Source of the DNA: CAYVSF01 sp046482855
GTDB taxonomy: Bacteria; Bacteroidota; Bacteroidia; Bacteroidales; UBA12077
NCBI GenBank assembly: GCA_046482855.1
Contig: JAWOEH010000011.1
Span: forward strand, 1-21,482
DNA length: 21,482 nt
Reading direction: 5' to 3'
The number at the start of each line of letters is the position of its first letter. Positions within the stretch are counted from its first letter, which is position 1. The translations under genes were made by a program, and so were the position numbers. The notes under the pieces were generated by a model. That model was not told where the DNA came from and searched no databases. It saw only the letters and a program-made list of their open reading frames with translations. Shown here piece after piece: positions 1 through 7,565 of the stretch.

Positions 1-1
1 G

Positions 2-2881
2 CTATCGCTACTGGATACAAAAGCTATTTTTTACGATAAACCTTTCGTTCCTATACTGCGGAAAAACTACAAAGCGTTGTCGCGCTATTCGAAAGAATTG
101 CTTGATCGAGATGTTGTGGAGTTTGAACCAACGGTATTTGAGAGCATGGAAAGAGTGGAGGTTATTGTTAATGAACATGCTTCTTTCCAAAGAGCATCCT
201 TTCATTCGGACAAAGGAGATTTGGATTTTGATGCAACTGACGATGGAGTTGAATCCCTGATGAATTTCCTGGTAAGGATACCAAAAAAATACGAACAACG
301 ATTATCTCCTGATTTAAAAATCCTCTACCAAGCCTGGCATTTGAGTAGTAAGCTTGCCGATTGTGGTGCATTTTTACCCCAATTGCTGGCATCAGAGAGT
401 AACACATATAGGATCCGATGGATTCCGGCTGTCCTGAACGATGAAGTTAGCGCTTTATTAAATATTCTTGAACAAGGTATTTCCCCAGAATTGGTAACCG
501 TTTCGGTGAATAGTGAAAATCACAAATACCTGTCGCCTCGTGATCAGGCTTTAACACTTGTGGCTCTTTTTTTAACGCACTATATGGAAATTGCCGGATT
601 CGTGCAAGCGAAACCAACACAGTATTTAGATACAAAAATTGAACGGTTATTTTTTAGAAATGAAAGCTATCCCTTTCAAGATCTTGGCGAAAAGCAAGTA
701 CCGGAAGCTATTCATCAATACTTGCAACGTTTTTTTATAAGCGAAAAAACGTATGTGCCACTTATTAAAATCGACGATAATCCGGAACAAAACAGTTTTG
801 AATGCCAGTTATGGGTTGAAAATCGCAAAGATTCAATGCAGAATCCCCTTTCACTAGATGAGTTTATCAAGGATCAGAAAAATCACAAATTTAAAGCCTC
901 TATACTTCAGTCCCTGGCAAGTTTATCGCGCGATTTTACAGCAATGAAACCATTACTATCCTCCTCCGGTAAAGAGCGGCTTTTCTTCGATTCCGATTCT
1001 TTTGCTGAAGTTTTGTTGGATATTTTGCCTTTGGTTAAGTTGTTGGGTATTCGTATTTTACTTCCCAATTCATTAAAAAACCTTGCTCGCCCTAAAACAT
1101 CTTTAAAATTAGAAGGCGTTAATTCGAATGCTTCAGGTAAGAGTTATCTGAAGCTTAATGAAATGTTGCAATTTGAATGGCAAATAGCCATTGGCGACAA
1201 AACAATTCCGGTTAATGAATTTAATAAGCTGGTAGAAGGTACATCGGGCGTTGTAAATATTAAAGGGGAATATGTGTTAATTGACCAAAAAGAAGTTGCA
1301 ACCTTGCTTGCGAACCTTGACCAGGAAAAACAACTTTCTCCTGCTCAACTACTTCAGTCAGCCCTTACTGAAGAATACCAGGAAGCAAAAATATCTCTTT
1401 CCCCAAATGCCAGGAAGGTATTAAATGAGTTATTGCAAAGTGAGGATAAGGCAATGCCCTCAGAACTATATGCAACATTGCGCCCTTATCAGGAACGTGG
1501 ATACCGCTGGCTATATAATAATAGTAAAGTAGGGTTTGGTAGTATTATCGCAGACGATATGGGCCTTGGAAAAACACTACAAGTTATTAGTCTTTTGTTA
1601 CAATTTAAGCACGAAGGTAGGTTTAATAAGAAAAAAGCATTGGTTGTTGTCCCTACAACGTTGATAAGCAATTGGCAAAAAGAGATTGAACGGTTTGCAC
1701 CCAGCCTTATTCCCTATATTTATCATGGGCAGCACCGTGAGTTCAAAACCACTGATTATGATTTGGTAATTACCTCGTATGGCACATTACGTAGCGATGC
1801 ATCTAAGTTTCAAAAAGTAAAATGGGAACTCGTAGCCATTGACGAAGCTCAAAATATAAAAAATCCCGGCACAGAGCAGACTAAAGCGATTAAGAAATTG
1901 AAAGCAGAGGTGAAAATTGCCATGAGCGGAACTCCTGTAGAAAACCGATTGAGTGAATATTGGAGTGTATTTGATTTTGTAAATAAGGGTTATCTTGGCT
2001 CGGCGAAATATTTTAACAAAACGTTTGCCGCACCCATCGAAAATGAGAACAACGAACAGCAACTTATCAGGTTCAAAAAAATGACAGAACCTTTTATCCT
2101 TCGACGGTTAAAAACGGACAAATCGATCATATCTGATTTGCCGGAAAAAATAGAGCATGACTGTTTTGTTGATCTTGTCAAAGAACAAGCAGCCCTCTAT
2201 CAGAATGTAGTTGATACTATGATGGAAGCACTCAATAAAACAGAAGAGGATTCCATTGAAAGAAAAGGGTTGGTGCTTAAAATGATAACAGCGTTGAAAC
2301 AGGTGTGCAACCATCCGGCACAATTCTTGAAAAAAGAAGATGACCGTGTGGAATTATCCGGAAAAACCCAGATGCTAATTCAATTGCTTCGTTCCATTTA
2401 TGAGAATGACGAAAAGGTGTTGATCTTTACGCAATATAAAGAAATGGGGCAAATACTTGTGCGCATAATAAACGAGGTATTTGACAGCAATCCCCTCTTC
2501 TTACACGGAGGTGTTTCTCGTCAGAAAAGAGATAAGATGGTAGAGGAGTTTCAGAATAAAAAACATAAAAAAATATTTATTCTTTCAATAAAGGCCGGAG
2601 GTACAGGCTTAAATTTAACCGCAGCCAACCATGTGATACACTATGATTTATGGTGGAATCCAGCTGTTGAGGCACAGGCAACTGACAGGGCTTTTCGTAT
2701 TGGGCAGCAAAAAAATGTTATGGTTCATCGGATAATTTCCAAAGGAACCTTTGAAGAAAAAATTAATCAAATGCTTCAGGATAAAAAGCATTTGGCTGAT
2801 TTAACTGTTTCTGCAGGTGAAAAATGGATTGGCGACTTTTCTAATTCCGATCTTAAAGAATTTGTTGCTATGGATGCTTAG
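2..2881 (+). CDS. SNF2-family DEAD/DEAH helicase, 5' end cut by window
   Basis: ATP-driven double-stranded DNA translocase of the SNF2/Rad54-like superfamily 2 group; bacterial members are thought to remodel protein-DNA complexes, and the substrate here is unknown. The frame is open to the left window edge, so the start lies outside; a TTG at 77 is an internal codon, not a convincing start. The ATPase half carries Walker A in IADDMGLGKT (about 1546-1575), motif II DEAQ (about 1840), motif III SGTPVENRLSEYW (about 1924-1962), and a C-terminal helicase lobe with FTQYKEMG (about 2425) and QATDRAFRIGQ (about 2677-2709). About 500 residues precede the ATPase and probably form the SNF2-associated N-terminal region. 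The gene is AT-rich (23 G/C in 1081-1140) compared with the hydrogenase cluster. It is the only sizeable plus-strand gene and is not obviously linked in function to the rest. Confidence 0.93.
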   Translation, partial: LSLLDTKAIFYDKPFVPILRKNYKALSRYSKELLDRDVVEFEPTVFESMERVEVIVNEHASFQRASFHSDKGDLDFDATDDGVESLMNFLVRIPKKYEQRLSPDLKILYQAWHLSSKLADCGAFLPQLLASESNTYRIRWIPAVLNDEVSALLNILEQGISPELVTVSVNSENHKYLSPRDQALTLVALFLTHYMEIAGFVQAKPTQYLDTKIERLFFRNESYPFQDLGEKQVPEAIHQYLQRFFISEKTYVPLIKIDDNPEQNSFECQLWVENRKDSMQNPLSLDEFIKDQKNHKFKASILQSLASLSRDFTAMKPLLSSSGKERLFFDSDSFAEVLLDILPLVKLLGIRILLPNSLKNLARPKTSLKLEGVNSNASGKSYLKLNEMLQFEWQIAIGDKTIPVNEFNKLVEGTSGVVNIKGEYVLIDQKEVATLLANLDQEKQLSPAQLLQSALTEEYQEAKISLSPNARKVLNELLQSEDKAMPSELYATLRPYQERGYRWLYNNSKVGFGSIIADDMGLGKTLQVISLLLQFKHEGRFNKKKALVVVPTTLISNWQKEIERFAPSLIPYIYHGQHREFKTTDYDLVITSYGTLRSDASKFQKVKWELVAIDEAQNIKNPGTEQTKAIKKLKAEVKIAMSGTPVENRLSEYWSVFDFVNKGYLGSAKYFNKTFAAPIENENNEQQLIRFKKMTEPFILRRLKTDKSIISDLPEKIEHDCFVDLVKEQAALYQNVVDTMMEALNKTEEDSIERKGLVLKMITALKQVCNHPAQFLKKEDDRVELSGKTQMLIQLLRSIYENDEKVLIFTQYKEMGQILVRIINEVFDSNPLFLHGGVSRQKRDKMVEEFQNKKHKKIFILSIKAGGTGLNLTAANHVIHYDLWWNPAVEAQATDRAFRIGQQKNVMVHRIISKGTFEEKINQMLQDKKHLADLTVSAGEKWIGDFSNSDLKEFVAMDA

Positions 2882-2899
2882 TAGCTTTTTTATCTATTC

Positions 2900-3052
2900 T
2901 CAGTGAGGCCGGTCATAGAGCTCACAATAAAGTTTTCCATTCCATTTGGCTGGTAAAACAAGCTGGCTTGCGCGCCCGGCTATGGGGTGAATCGCTAATT
3001 CAGGTGATAGAGCAAATTTGAAGGTACCAATGGCAGTAATCAATCTATCTAC
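2900..3052 (-). pseudogene. Orphan C-terminal coding fragment (about 50 codons), family not recognised
   Basis: A minus-strand reading frame ending at TGA (2900-2902) reads like real protein: it includes LSPELAIHP and ends LPAKWNGKLYCELYDRPH. Going upstream the frame stays open for only about 8 more codons and stops at a TAG right at the edge of the hexamer repeat at 3076-3121. There is no convincing start codon. I infer the 3' remnant of a gene whose 5' part was lost or replaced by the repeat-bearing segment. I do not recognise the family. It could also be a chance open frame, but the amino-acid composition argues mildly against that. Confidence 0.35.
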
Positions 3053-3075
3053 AAGCACCAAAATATTGCTGGTAT

Positions 3076-3121
3076 GAGGCTAAGGTTAAGGTTAAGGTTA
3101 AGGCTGAGATTAAGGTTAAGA
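3076..3121. repeat. Imperfect hexamer tandem repeat (AAGGTT unit)
   Basis: About seven imperfect copies of a 6-base unit (TAAGGT/TTAAGG phase), with two degenerate units (AAGGCT, GAGATT) in the middle. On the minus strand it would encode alternating Asn-Leu or Thr-Leu, so long frames crossing it are not trustworthy. It separates the orphan coding fragment at 2900-3052 from anonymous sequence to its right. Confidence 0.85.
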
Positions 3122-3187
3122 TCAACTTTCTTGAAGCCTGGCTGCCTTTGGCAGTGATTGGACAGAGTGCGCAGAAGCATAAACCAA

Positions 3188-3239
3188 CCTTGATTTTTTC
3201 GTAGTTTTTCATCAAGGAAAAGAACAAAAAAGCTACGAA
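3188..3239. repeat. Interleaved short inverted repeats
   Basis: Two 7-base inverted repeats interlock: CCTTGAT (3188-3194) with ATCAAGG (3211-3217), and TTCGTAG (3198-3204) with CTACGAA (3233-3239). They cannot both form at once in one simple hairpin. No gene is supported between 3122 and 3437; the open frames on both strands there show no recognisable family. Confidence 0.5.
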
Positions 3240-3437
3240 CCTGCCAAGTGGTACTATCGGTTGCCAATAGTAAAGTGTCAAGACTTTCTGTTGCCATCTC
3301 CACATAATATCCACTCCGGCATCCCCAAGTCCCAAAACTACCTGGTTTTTCAATCGCCTTGTCGCTCAGTTCGCTTTGGACGCCATGTTTACCAAGGAGT
3401 GCCAAATGCTGCTTTGCCTATGCTTGTTTTGGGCTGC

Positions 3438-3779
3438 TTATCTTACATAATTTGGCATCTCCGGAGGCAGCACCAGCGAGAACTCCACAAGACCTTGTAC
3501 TTGGCCATCTTCATACCAAGGCGTTTGGTAGATAAGTTTCTTCTCGCCATTTTTATCAATGGTATAGGCATTGGTAATTTCCTGCTGTTGCAGTTGCGCT
3601 ATAATTTTCTGCGACCGCTCGGAGTGGCAATCCAGTAAATCTTTTCCGATAAGATCTTTGCCTCCCTGCTTGGCAAAGGTTTCCTGCGATTTCTCATTCA
3701 TGTATACAATTTTGCCCTCTTTGTCGCTAATAGTGATGGCAACATTAATGCCCAGTAACCAATCGTGTACTTTCATCAT
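3438..3779 (-). CDS. Small stand-alone PAS-domain protein
   Basis: 113-residue cytoplasmic protein made of little more than one PAS fold. Typical PAS features are visible: VAITISDKEGKIVYMNEKS near residues 13-31, the GKDLLDCHS turn near 45-53, and the closing strands with the IYQTPWYEDGQVQGLVEFSL stretch near 83-102. There is no kinase, cyclase or DNA-binding domain, so it would have to act by binding a ligand or cofactor or by pairing with another protein. The Cys-His in DCHSE resembles a motif seen in PAS domains at the end of multidomain sensors; whether it binds heme or another cofactor here is unknown. The start could be either of the two adjacent ATGs. It sits alone, flanked on both sides by long non-coding sequence. 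Confidence 0.8.
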   Translation of the reverse strand: MMKVHDWLLGINVAITISDKEGKIVYMNEKSQETFAKQGGKDLIGKDLLDCHSERSQKIIAQLQQQEITNAYTIDKNGEKKLIYQTPWYEDGQVQGLVEFSLVLPPEMPNYVR

Positions 3780-3889
3780 TGTTTTTTTGTAAAGATAACA
3801 GCAAATGGAAGATGCTGCATGGAGAAGGGGGACTAATTTTGGGTTGGAGGAGTGTGAGGTGGTATGAGGGTTTTGTTGTGTTATTATAT

Positions 3890-4044
3890 GCTATGTCCTA
3901 AAATAAGGTTGAAAATATAATTTTCATTTGTAAGATATTTAAAGACAGGGTGATATGTGTTTTTTGTTTAGGTTAGCTATAATTGTTGTAAAATGTGCCA
4001 TTTAGAAGATAATTTCAATTTTCCACCCAAATTTGGGACATAGC
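3890..4044. mobile_element. Possible MITE-like element with terminal inverted repeats
   Basis: GCTATGTCCTAAAAT at 3890-3904 is mirrored by ATTTGGGACATAGC at 4031-4044: 12 of 14 positions pair, with mismatches only in the inner part. The roughly 155 bases enclosed are AT-rich, have no open frame, and contain a small internal palindrome (GAAAATATAATTTTC, 3910-3924). The size and ends fit a non-autonomous insertion element or a solo remnant of an IS. No clean target duplication is seen; ATG precedes one end and the mirrored GCAT follows the other. Confidence 0.4.
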
Positions 4045-4414
4045 GCATTTAAATCACAGCTTTAACCCATTACCACTAACCTACAACAAGATAAAAACAG
4101 ACACCATTGGGTTAAAATTGGCTGTTTTTTCTGAGGAATACTACCCATATTGCTTTAAACAAAGCTTAATAATAATGGCTATAAGGGTTGCCATACAGTA
4201 GGAAAGACGAATGTATCCGGATTTTTTTCCAAACCAGGGCTACTAATAGTATTGAATCTTTAAAATTCTCTCGATATTGTCAGTAAGCAAGATTTCTAAA
4301 ATCTACTACTCCCTGAGGAAATTTACCAAGAACAAGAAAACAAACAACTTCAAATCACTCGGGTGAATTCATGTTTTTCTTTAATAACTCAGCTATTAGG
4401 GTAGCTCTGGGGGC
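4045..4414. other. Gene-free, AT-rich interval
   Basis: About 370 bases without a supportable gene on either strand. Open frames are short and interrupted. I see no RNA gene or repeat in it beyond a short inverted repeat, AACCCA near 4066 with TGGGTT near 4108. Confidence 0.6.
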
Positions 4415-4457
4415 AAAAAAAAGAGATTTCGTCAAAATTGACAAAATCTCTTTTTTT
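4415..4457 (-). terminator. Intrinsic terminator downstream of tRNA-Arg (could act both ways)
   Basis: An A-tract, an AGAGATTT...AAATCTCT stem extended by GTCAA/TTGAC across one mismatch, and a T-tract form a near-perfect hairpin two bases after the tRNA 3' end. Both flanks are homopolymeric, so it can work in both directions. No plus-strand gene lies just to the left, so tRNA termination is the main role. Confidence 0.85.
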
Positions 4458-4458
4458 G

Positions 4459-4532
4459 TGATCCCATCAGGACTCGAACCTGAAACCTACAGCTTAGAAG
4501 GCTGTTGCTCTATCCAGTTGAGCTATGGGACC
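4459..4532 (-). tRNA. trnR: tRNA-Arg (anticodon UCU)
   Basis: The minus strand folds as a standard cloverleaf. The acceptor stem GGTCCCA (4526-4532) pairs with TGGGATC (one G-U), followed by discriminator A at 4459. The D arm is TAGCTCAACTGGATAGAGCA. The anticodon stem ACAGC/GCTGT encloses loop CTTCTAA with anticodon TCT. The T arm has GGTTCGAGTCC. CCA is not encoded. Anticodon UCU reads AGA/AGG. It is a single-gene unit with its own promoter and terminator. Confidence 0.96.
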
Positions 4533-4546
4533 CTCTTTAAGCGTTG

Positions 4547-4575
4547 CAAAAGTAGTAATTTCCGGCGAAAAGCAA
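4547..4575 (-). promoter_or_regulatory. Bacteroidota-type promoter for tRNA-Arg
   Basis: The minus strand has TACTTTTG (4547-4554), an exact match to the TAnnTTTG -7 box of Bacteroidota sigma factors. A TTG at 4573-4575 lies 18 bases upstream. Transcription would begin about 7 bases before the tRNA 5' end. Confidence 0.75.
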
Positions 4576-4613
4576 AACTCTTTTTGCGGAAGTTTAATGT
4601 CGGCAGAAAAGGA

Positions 4614-4641
4614 CCCGTCCTGCGTCCCCACGCAGGACGGG
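4614..4641. terminator. 12-bp GC-rich palindrome after the hydrogenase cluster
   Basis: CCCGTCCTGCGT (4614-4625) and ACGCAGGACGGG (4630-4641) pair perfectly around a CCCC loop. It lies about 40 bases past the end of the last hydrogenase gene. On the minus strand it is followed by TCCTTTTC, a weak U-tract, so it may end the cluster transcript or protect its 3' end. It shares the TCCTGCG core with the palindrome at 9585-9663. Confidence 0.6.
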
Positions 4642-4681
4642 AATGAACACCCTAAAAACCCACCTATCCAAAAGTGGTTCC

Positions 4682-6100
4682 TTAGTTTCTTTGATTCTCG
4701 CGAAAGGCTTTCTCGGCTTGTCGTCCTTGCATAAGGCTATTCACGCCCCCCAAACATCCGCCTTCACAACTCATTACCTCCACAAAATTAGCGGTGCTCT
4801 TGCCTTTGGCTATTTGTTTCAGCTGGCGTATGGCTGCCTTATCCACACCATTAATGATCTCCTCTTTTAACGCCTCGCCGGCTTTGTCTCTGATAGCCCC
4901 GGTAACGCCACCACTGTGGGCGAAATGTTGTGCCAGGCTACATGCCGCTGGTGTGGTGGTATCGTTTTCCATATCAGCAATTTCCAGGTTGTGTGCAATC
5001 AACAGCGCGCCCAACTCTTCGAAGCTGAGGGTATAGTCTACCTCATCCACATAAAAAGCCTCATGACGTTTAGCTGTGCAAGGCCCCAAAAATACGGTTA
5101 TCGCTTCAGGATAACGTTCGCGGGCCATTTTTGCCGCATACACCATCGGTGTAGGCGTGTCCGAAACTTTTGGTTGCAGTTCGGGAAGATGTTTCTTTAC
5201 CAATTCAGTGTAGGCATGGCAACAGCTGGTGGTCATTGCTTGTTCGCCGGCTTCCATACGTTCCTGCCATTCGGCACTTTCATGGGCAATGGTTTGCTCG
5301 GCTCCCTCGGCCACTTCAATAATTGTCTGGAAACCTGCCTTTTTTATGGCTTGGTAGATCTTCTCCAGCGGTTGTCGAAATTGCGATGCGATGGAGGGAG
5401 CCACCAATGCAACCACCTGCTTCTTCGATTTCCAGGCACGGAAGATCTCCATGATGTGGGATTTTTCCATAATGGCCCCATACGGACAGGCCGCCATACA
5501 TTTCCCACAGTAGATACACTTGCTGTCGTCGATGCGCTCAATGCCATTCTCGTCCTTGGTGATAGCATTCACCGGGCACGACTCTTCACAGGGCACCGGC
5601 CGGTAGATGATGGCATGAAAAGGGCACTCCTTCAGACATTTGCCGCAGTTTACACACAACTCGTGGTCGATATGTGCCTTGCCATTGATGAAGGTAATGG
5701 CCTCTTTTGGGCAGTTCACAGCACAGGGGCGTGCCTCGCAGCCCTGACACATGTTGCTCACCTGGTAAGAGCCCTGCTGGCAACTGCTGCAGGCTTCATC
5801 TACTACGGTCATTACTATTGGTGTAAGTGCCTGACGATGGTAGGCTTCCATGGCATACTCACGGAGGGAGGTCAGTTCATCTTTCTCATCGTGAATGTTG
5901 TAGCCCAGTAGTGCCATGAGCTTGTATTTTAGAACGGCTCGATCTTTATGGATGCAACAGCGCAAAGCTTGCTGGTTTTTTGGACGCATTTCCAGTGGAA
6001 TGCGATCGATGCGCGCCTCCAGTTGCTCCTCAATCAGCAGTCTGCAGAGGCGAATCAGCAATTCGCGACGGGTGAGGGTAGCATTATTGGTGTGAGTCAT
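4682..6100 (-). CDS. hydA: Monomeric [FeFe] hydrogenase, group B-like, with N-terminal ferredoxin domains
   Basis: Interconverts protons and H2, probably with ferredoxin, in the cytoplasm. About 472 residues from ATG 6100; an earlier in-frame ATG (6154) would extend deep into the preceding gene and gives an unlikely N-terminus. Three [4Fe-4S] sites are visible: Cys118/121/126/130, 149/152/155/159 and 195/198/201/205, plus extra cysteines at 104/107 and 171/175. The H-cluster domain has the three family signatures: TTSCCHAY (291-297), LGPCTAKRHE (338-347) and EVMSCEGGCLGG (441-452). These differ from group A, where TSCCP, MPCxxKxxE and MACPGGC are usual; a His follows the Cys pair in place of Pro. 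It overlaps the upstream [2Fe-2S] gene by 17 bases, so translation is probably coupled. The HydE/F/G maturases it needs are not in the window. No signal peptide. Confidence 0.9.
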   Translation of the reverse strand: MTHTNNATLTRRELLIRLCRLLIEEQLEARIDRIPLEMRPKNQQALRCCIHKDRAVLKYKLMALLGYNIHDEKDELTSLREYAMEAYHRQALTPIVMTVVDEACSSCQQGSYQVSNMCQGCEARPCAVNCPKEAITFINGKAHIDHELCVNCGKCLKECPFHAIIYRPVPCEESCPVNAITKDENGIERIDDSKCIYCGKCMAACPYGAIMEKSHIMEIFRAWKSKKQVVALVAPSIASQFRQPLEKIYQAIKKAGFQTIIEVAEGAEQTIAHESAEWQERMEAGEQAMTTSCCHAYTELVKKHLPELQPKVSDTPTPMVYAAKMARERYPEAITVFLGPCTAKRHEAFYVDEVDYTLSFEELGALLIAHNLEIADMENDTTTPAACSLAQHFAHSGGVTGAIRDKAGEALKEEIINGVDKAAIRQLKQIAKGKSTANFVEVMSCEGGCLGGVNSLMQGRQAEKAFRENQRN

Positions 6101-6356
6101 TTTCTTCGCATTTTTGCAGGTGCATAATAATTTTTTCCACCGAGGCGGCTTCAATCAATTGGTTGTTTACCAACACAAAAGGGGGTTTACGATTCGGTTC
6201 TTTGCAATAGTTGCCACATACCATGCCTTTAAGTTTTACTTTTTTCTTCAGGGCAGGAGGTAAGTAACTGGCTAGTCCGGGTAATTCAGCACCTCCCATT
6301 ACATGGCATAATGTGCCGGTGCAAATTTGTATTTCGTATAGCTTCTTGCTTTCCAT
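6084..6356 (-). CDS. Thioredoxin-like [2Fe-2S] ferredoxin (HydC/NuoE-C-terminal type)
   Basis: 90-residue electron carrier of the thioredoxin-like [2Fe-2S] family. The four ligands are in the expected pattern: Cys12-x4-Cys17 (CTGTLC) and Cys47-x3-Cys51 (CGNYC). In bifurcating hydrogenases this domain passes electrons between the flavin subunit and the hydrogenase; here there is no NuoF-like flavin subunit in the window. It lies between the phosphatase gene (45-base gap holding a small palindrome) and the group B-like hydrogenase (17-base overlap). It is therefore most likely a dedicated partner of that hydrogenase, or part of the sensory relay with HydS. Confidence 0.88.
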   Translation of the reverse strand: MESKKLYEIQICTGTLCHVMGGAELPGLASYLPPALKKKVKLKGMVCGNYCKEPNRKPPFVLVNNQLIEAASVEKIIMHLQKCEENDSHQ

Positions 6357-6374
6357 AACTGTTTCTTTACTTGT

Positions 6375-6390
6375 GTATGCGCCTGCATAC
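6375..6390. repeat. Small intercistronic palindrome
   Basis: GTATGC (6375-6380) and GCATAC (6385-6390) pair perfectly around a 4-base loop in the 45-base gap between the phosphatase and the [2Fe-2S] gene. It is too small and lacks a U-tract for a strong terminator; it could tune mRNA stability within the operon. Confidence 0.4.
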
Positions 6391-6401
6391 GGGTTTCATC
6401 A

Positions 6402-7565
6402 TCAAATAAACTGAATGTGCACTTCCTTCAGGTACTTTTCGTCCAGCAGGCGAGCCACCTTTTTTATGACATTTCGGCGAATTTCCAATTCAACAGGCAG
6501 TGCCGGATCCTGATGTGCATCGTTAATGCGGGTGCCTACCAAAAAGGTGATCTTATCGTTGGCTAATAAATAGTGAATTAACCTTCCGGCCGGCGATTTG
6601 TAGTTGATATCCCGCAGGTTCATCTTTTCGAGCCATTCGGCCACTTTTCCAATGGTCAAAATCCCTTCGGTCACCAAATCGATCCCCTCGATGGCCGAGG
6701 TGGGTGGGAGATCCAGATCCCCCGAACTTAGGTCGATGTCGATATCACGTTCCAACTCTCGACTGATGATTTGAGCTGTGGTACCACCGCAGATAATTTT
6801 CGCTCCCGGGAAATGGGTTACGGTTTCGGCCATGGTTTTATCCCGCTCCATATTATAGGGTGGCCCGGTACAGATGAGCAAATTGCGAGGTTTGCGGAAA
6901 TAGATGACCGAGCAGGTAATATCGTCTTGTGCCGCCAGGGCATCGTTAATGTAGGCTTGATTCACAATGTGTTGGGCCAATTCCTGTGCCGAAAGCTGCG
7001 GGTTGTTGTGCAGCCGTTTGGCGATGAAGGCTTGTATGTCCTCCATATCCCAACCAAAGGGCATGTCGGCGCGGCCAATGCCCGATTGCGAAACCCCGTC
7101 GGAGAAGAGAATAATGCGGTCCTCTTTCTGGGCGATAAATCGGCTAAGCTCTATTTCGTTGGCTTTCGACTGCTGAATCGATCCCGCGGCAAGCGGTTCA
7201 GCACCCCGGAACAGCAGAAACTGGGGGTTGCCATACTCAATGATGGAGGTTTCGCCATCATATTCGATGTCGGCAATGGTAAACGAGGCGTAGTTAATTT
7301 TGCGCTCCTCGTCAACCGGCAGGGTATTGCGAATGGACTCCGCACTGCGTTCCACGGGTTGGTTGGCCATGGTAAAGTTCAGCGCCATGGAGGCCGTCAT
7401 GGTAGCCAGTACATTGGCTTTTATGCCACTGCCCAACCCGTCGGAGAGCACCGCAATGGTGCGCCCCTCCTCCTGCAGCTTGCGACTTAGAAATACATCG
7501 CCACATACTTCCTGGCCGCGTTTCTGCAAGCTTTTTTGTCCGATTTCAATGAAATACTTATCCAT
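6402..7565 (-). CDS. SpoIIE/PP2C-type serine phosphatase with an extra C-terminal domain
   Basis: 387-residue cytoplasmic protein. Residues 1-220 form a PP2C/SpoIIE phosphatase: metal-site acidic residues lie in CGD (Asp23), SDGLGSG (Asp42), LFSDGVSQSG (Asp156) and DDITC (about 216-217). It probably removes phosphate from Ser/Thr of a partner protein. Residues about 225-387 are a further domain with LLICTGPP, ICGGTTAQIISREL and GIDLVTEGILTIGKV. It contains no transmembrane or sensory domain I recognise. The ATG overlaps the HydS stop codon by 8 bases (ATGGATAA), so the two are translationally coupled. Phosphatases of this kind are known neighbours of HydS-type sensory hydrogenases. The target, perhaps an anti-sigma or STAS-type protein, is not in the window. 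The local GC content is high (35 G/C in 7381-7440). Confidence 0.87.
   Translation of the reverse strand: MDKYFIEIGQKSLQKRGQEVCGDVFLSRKLQEEGRTIAVLSDGLGSGIKANVLATMTASMALNFTMANQPVERSAESIRNTLPVDEERKINYASFTIADIEYDGETSIIEYGNPQFLLFRGAEPLAAGSIQQSKANEIELSRFIAQKEDRIILFSDGVSQSGIGRADMPFGWDMEDIQAFIAKRLHNNPQLSAQELAQHIVNQAYINDALAAQDDITCSVIYFRKPRNLLICTGPPYNMERDKTMAETVTHFPGAKIICGGTTAQIISRELERDIDIDLSSGDLDLPPTSAIEGIDLVTEGILTIGKVAEWLEKMNLRDINYKSPAGRLIHYLLANDKITFLVGTRINDAHQDPALPVELEIRRNVIKKVARLLDEKYLKEVHIQFI

Noticed and set aside
3076..3121. CRISPR-like or telomere-like array
   Set aside because: The units are only 6 bases with no spacers; it is a simple tandem repeat.
3045..3405. Minus-strand frames of 102 and 118 codons with Asn-Leu or Thr-Leu repeats
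   Set aside because: The repeats come from reading the hexamer tandem repeat in two frames; the remainder has no family resemblance.
4371..4646. Plus-strand frame of 91 codons
   Set aside because: It runs through the antisense of tRNA-Arg and its terminator and is therefore spurious.
4916..5911. Long open frame (331 codons) on the plus strand
   Set aside because: It lies wholly antisense to the FeFe hydrogenase gene, whose cysteine motifs are unmistakable; the antisense product has no recognisable family.
6771..7490. Plus-strand open frame of 239 codons
   Set aside because: Antisense to the PP2C phosphatase gene in a GC-rich stretch where long opposite-strand frames are expected.
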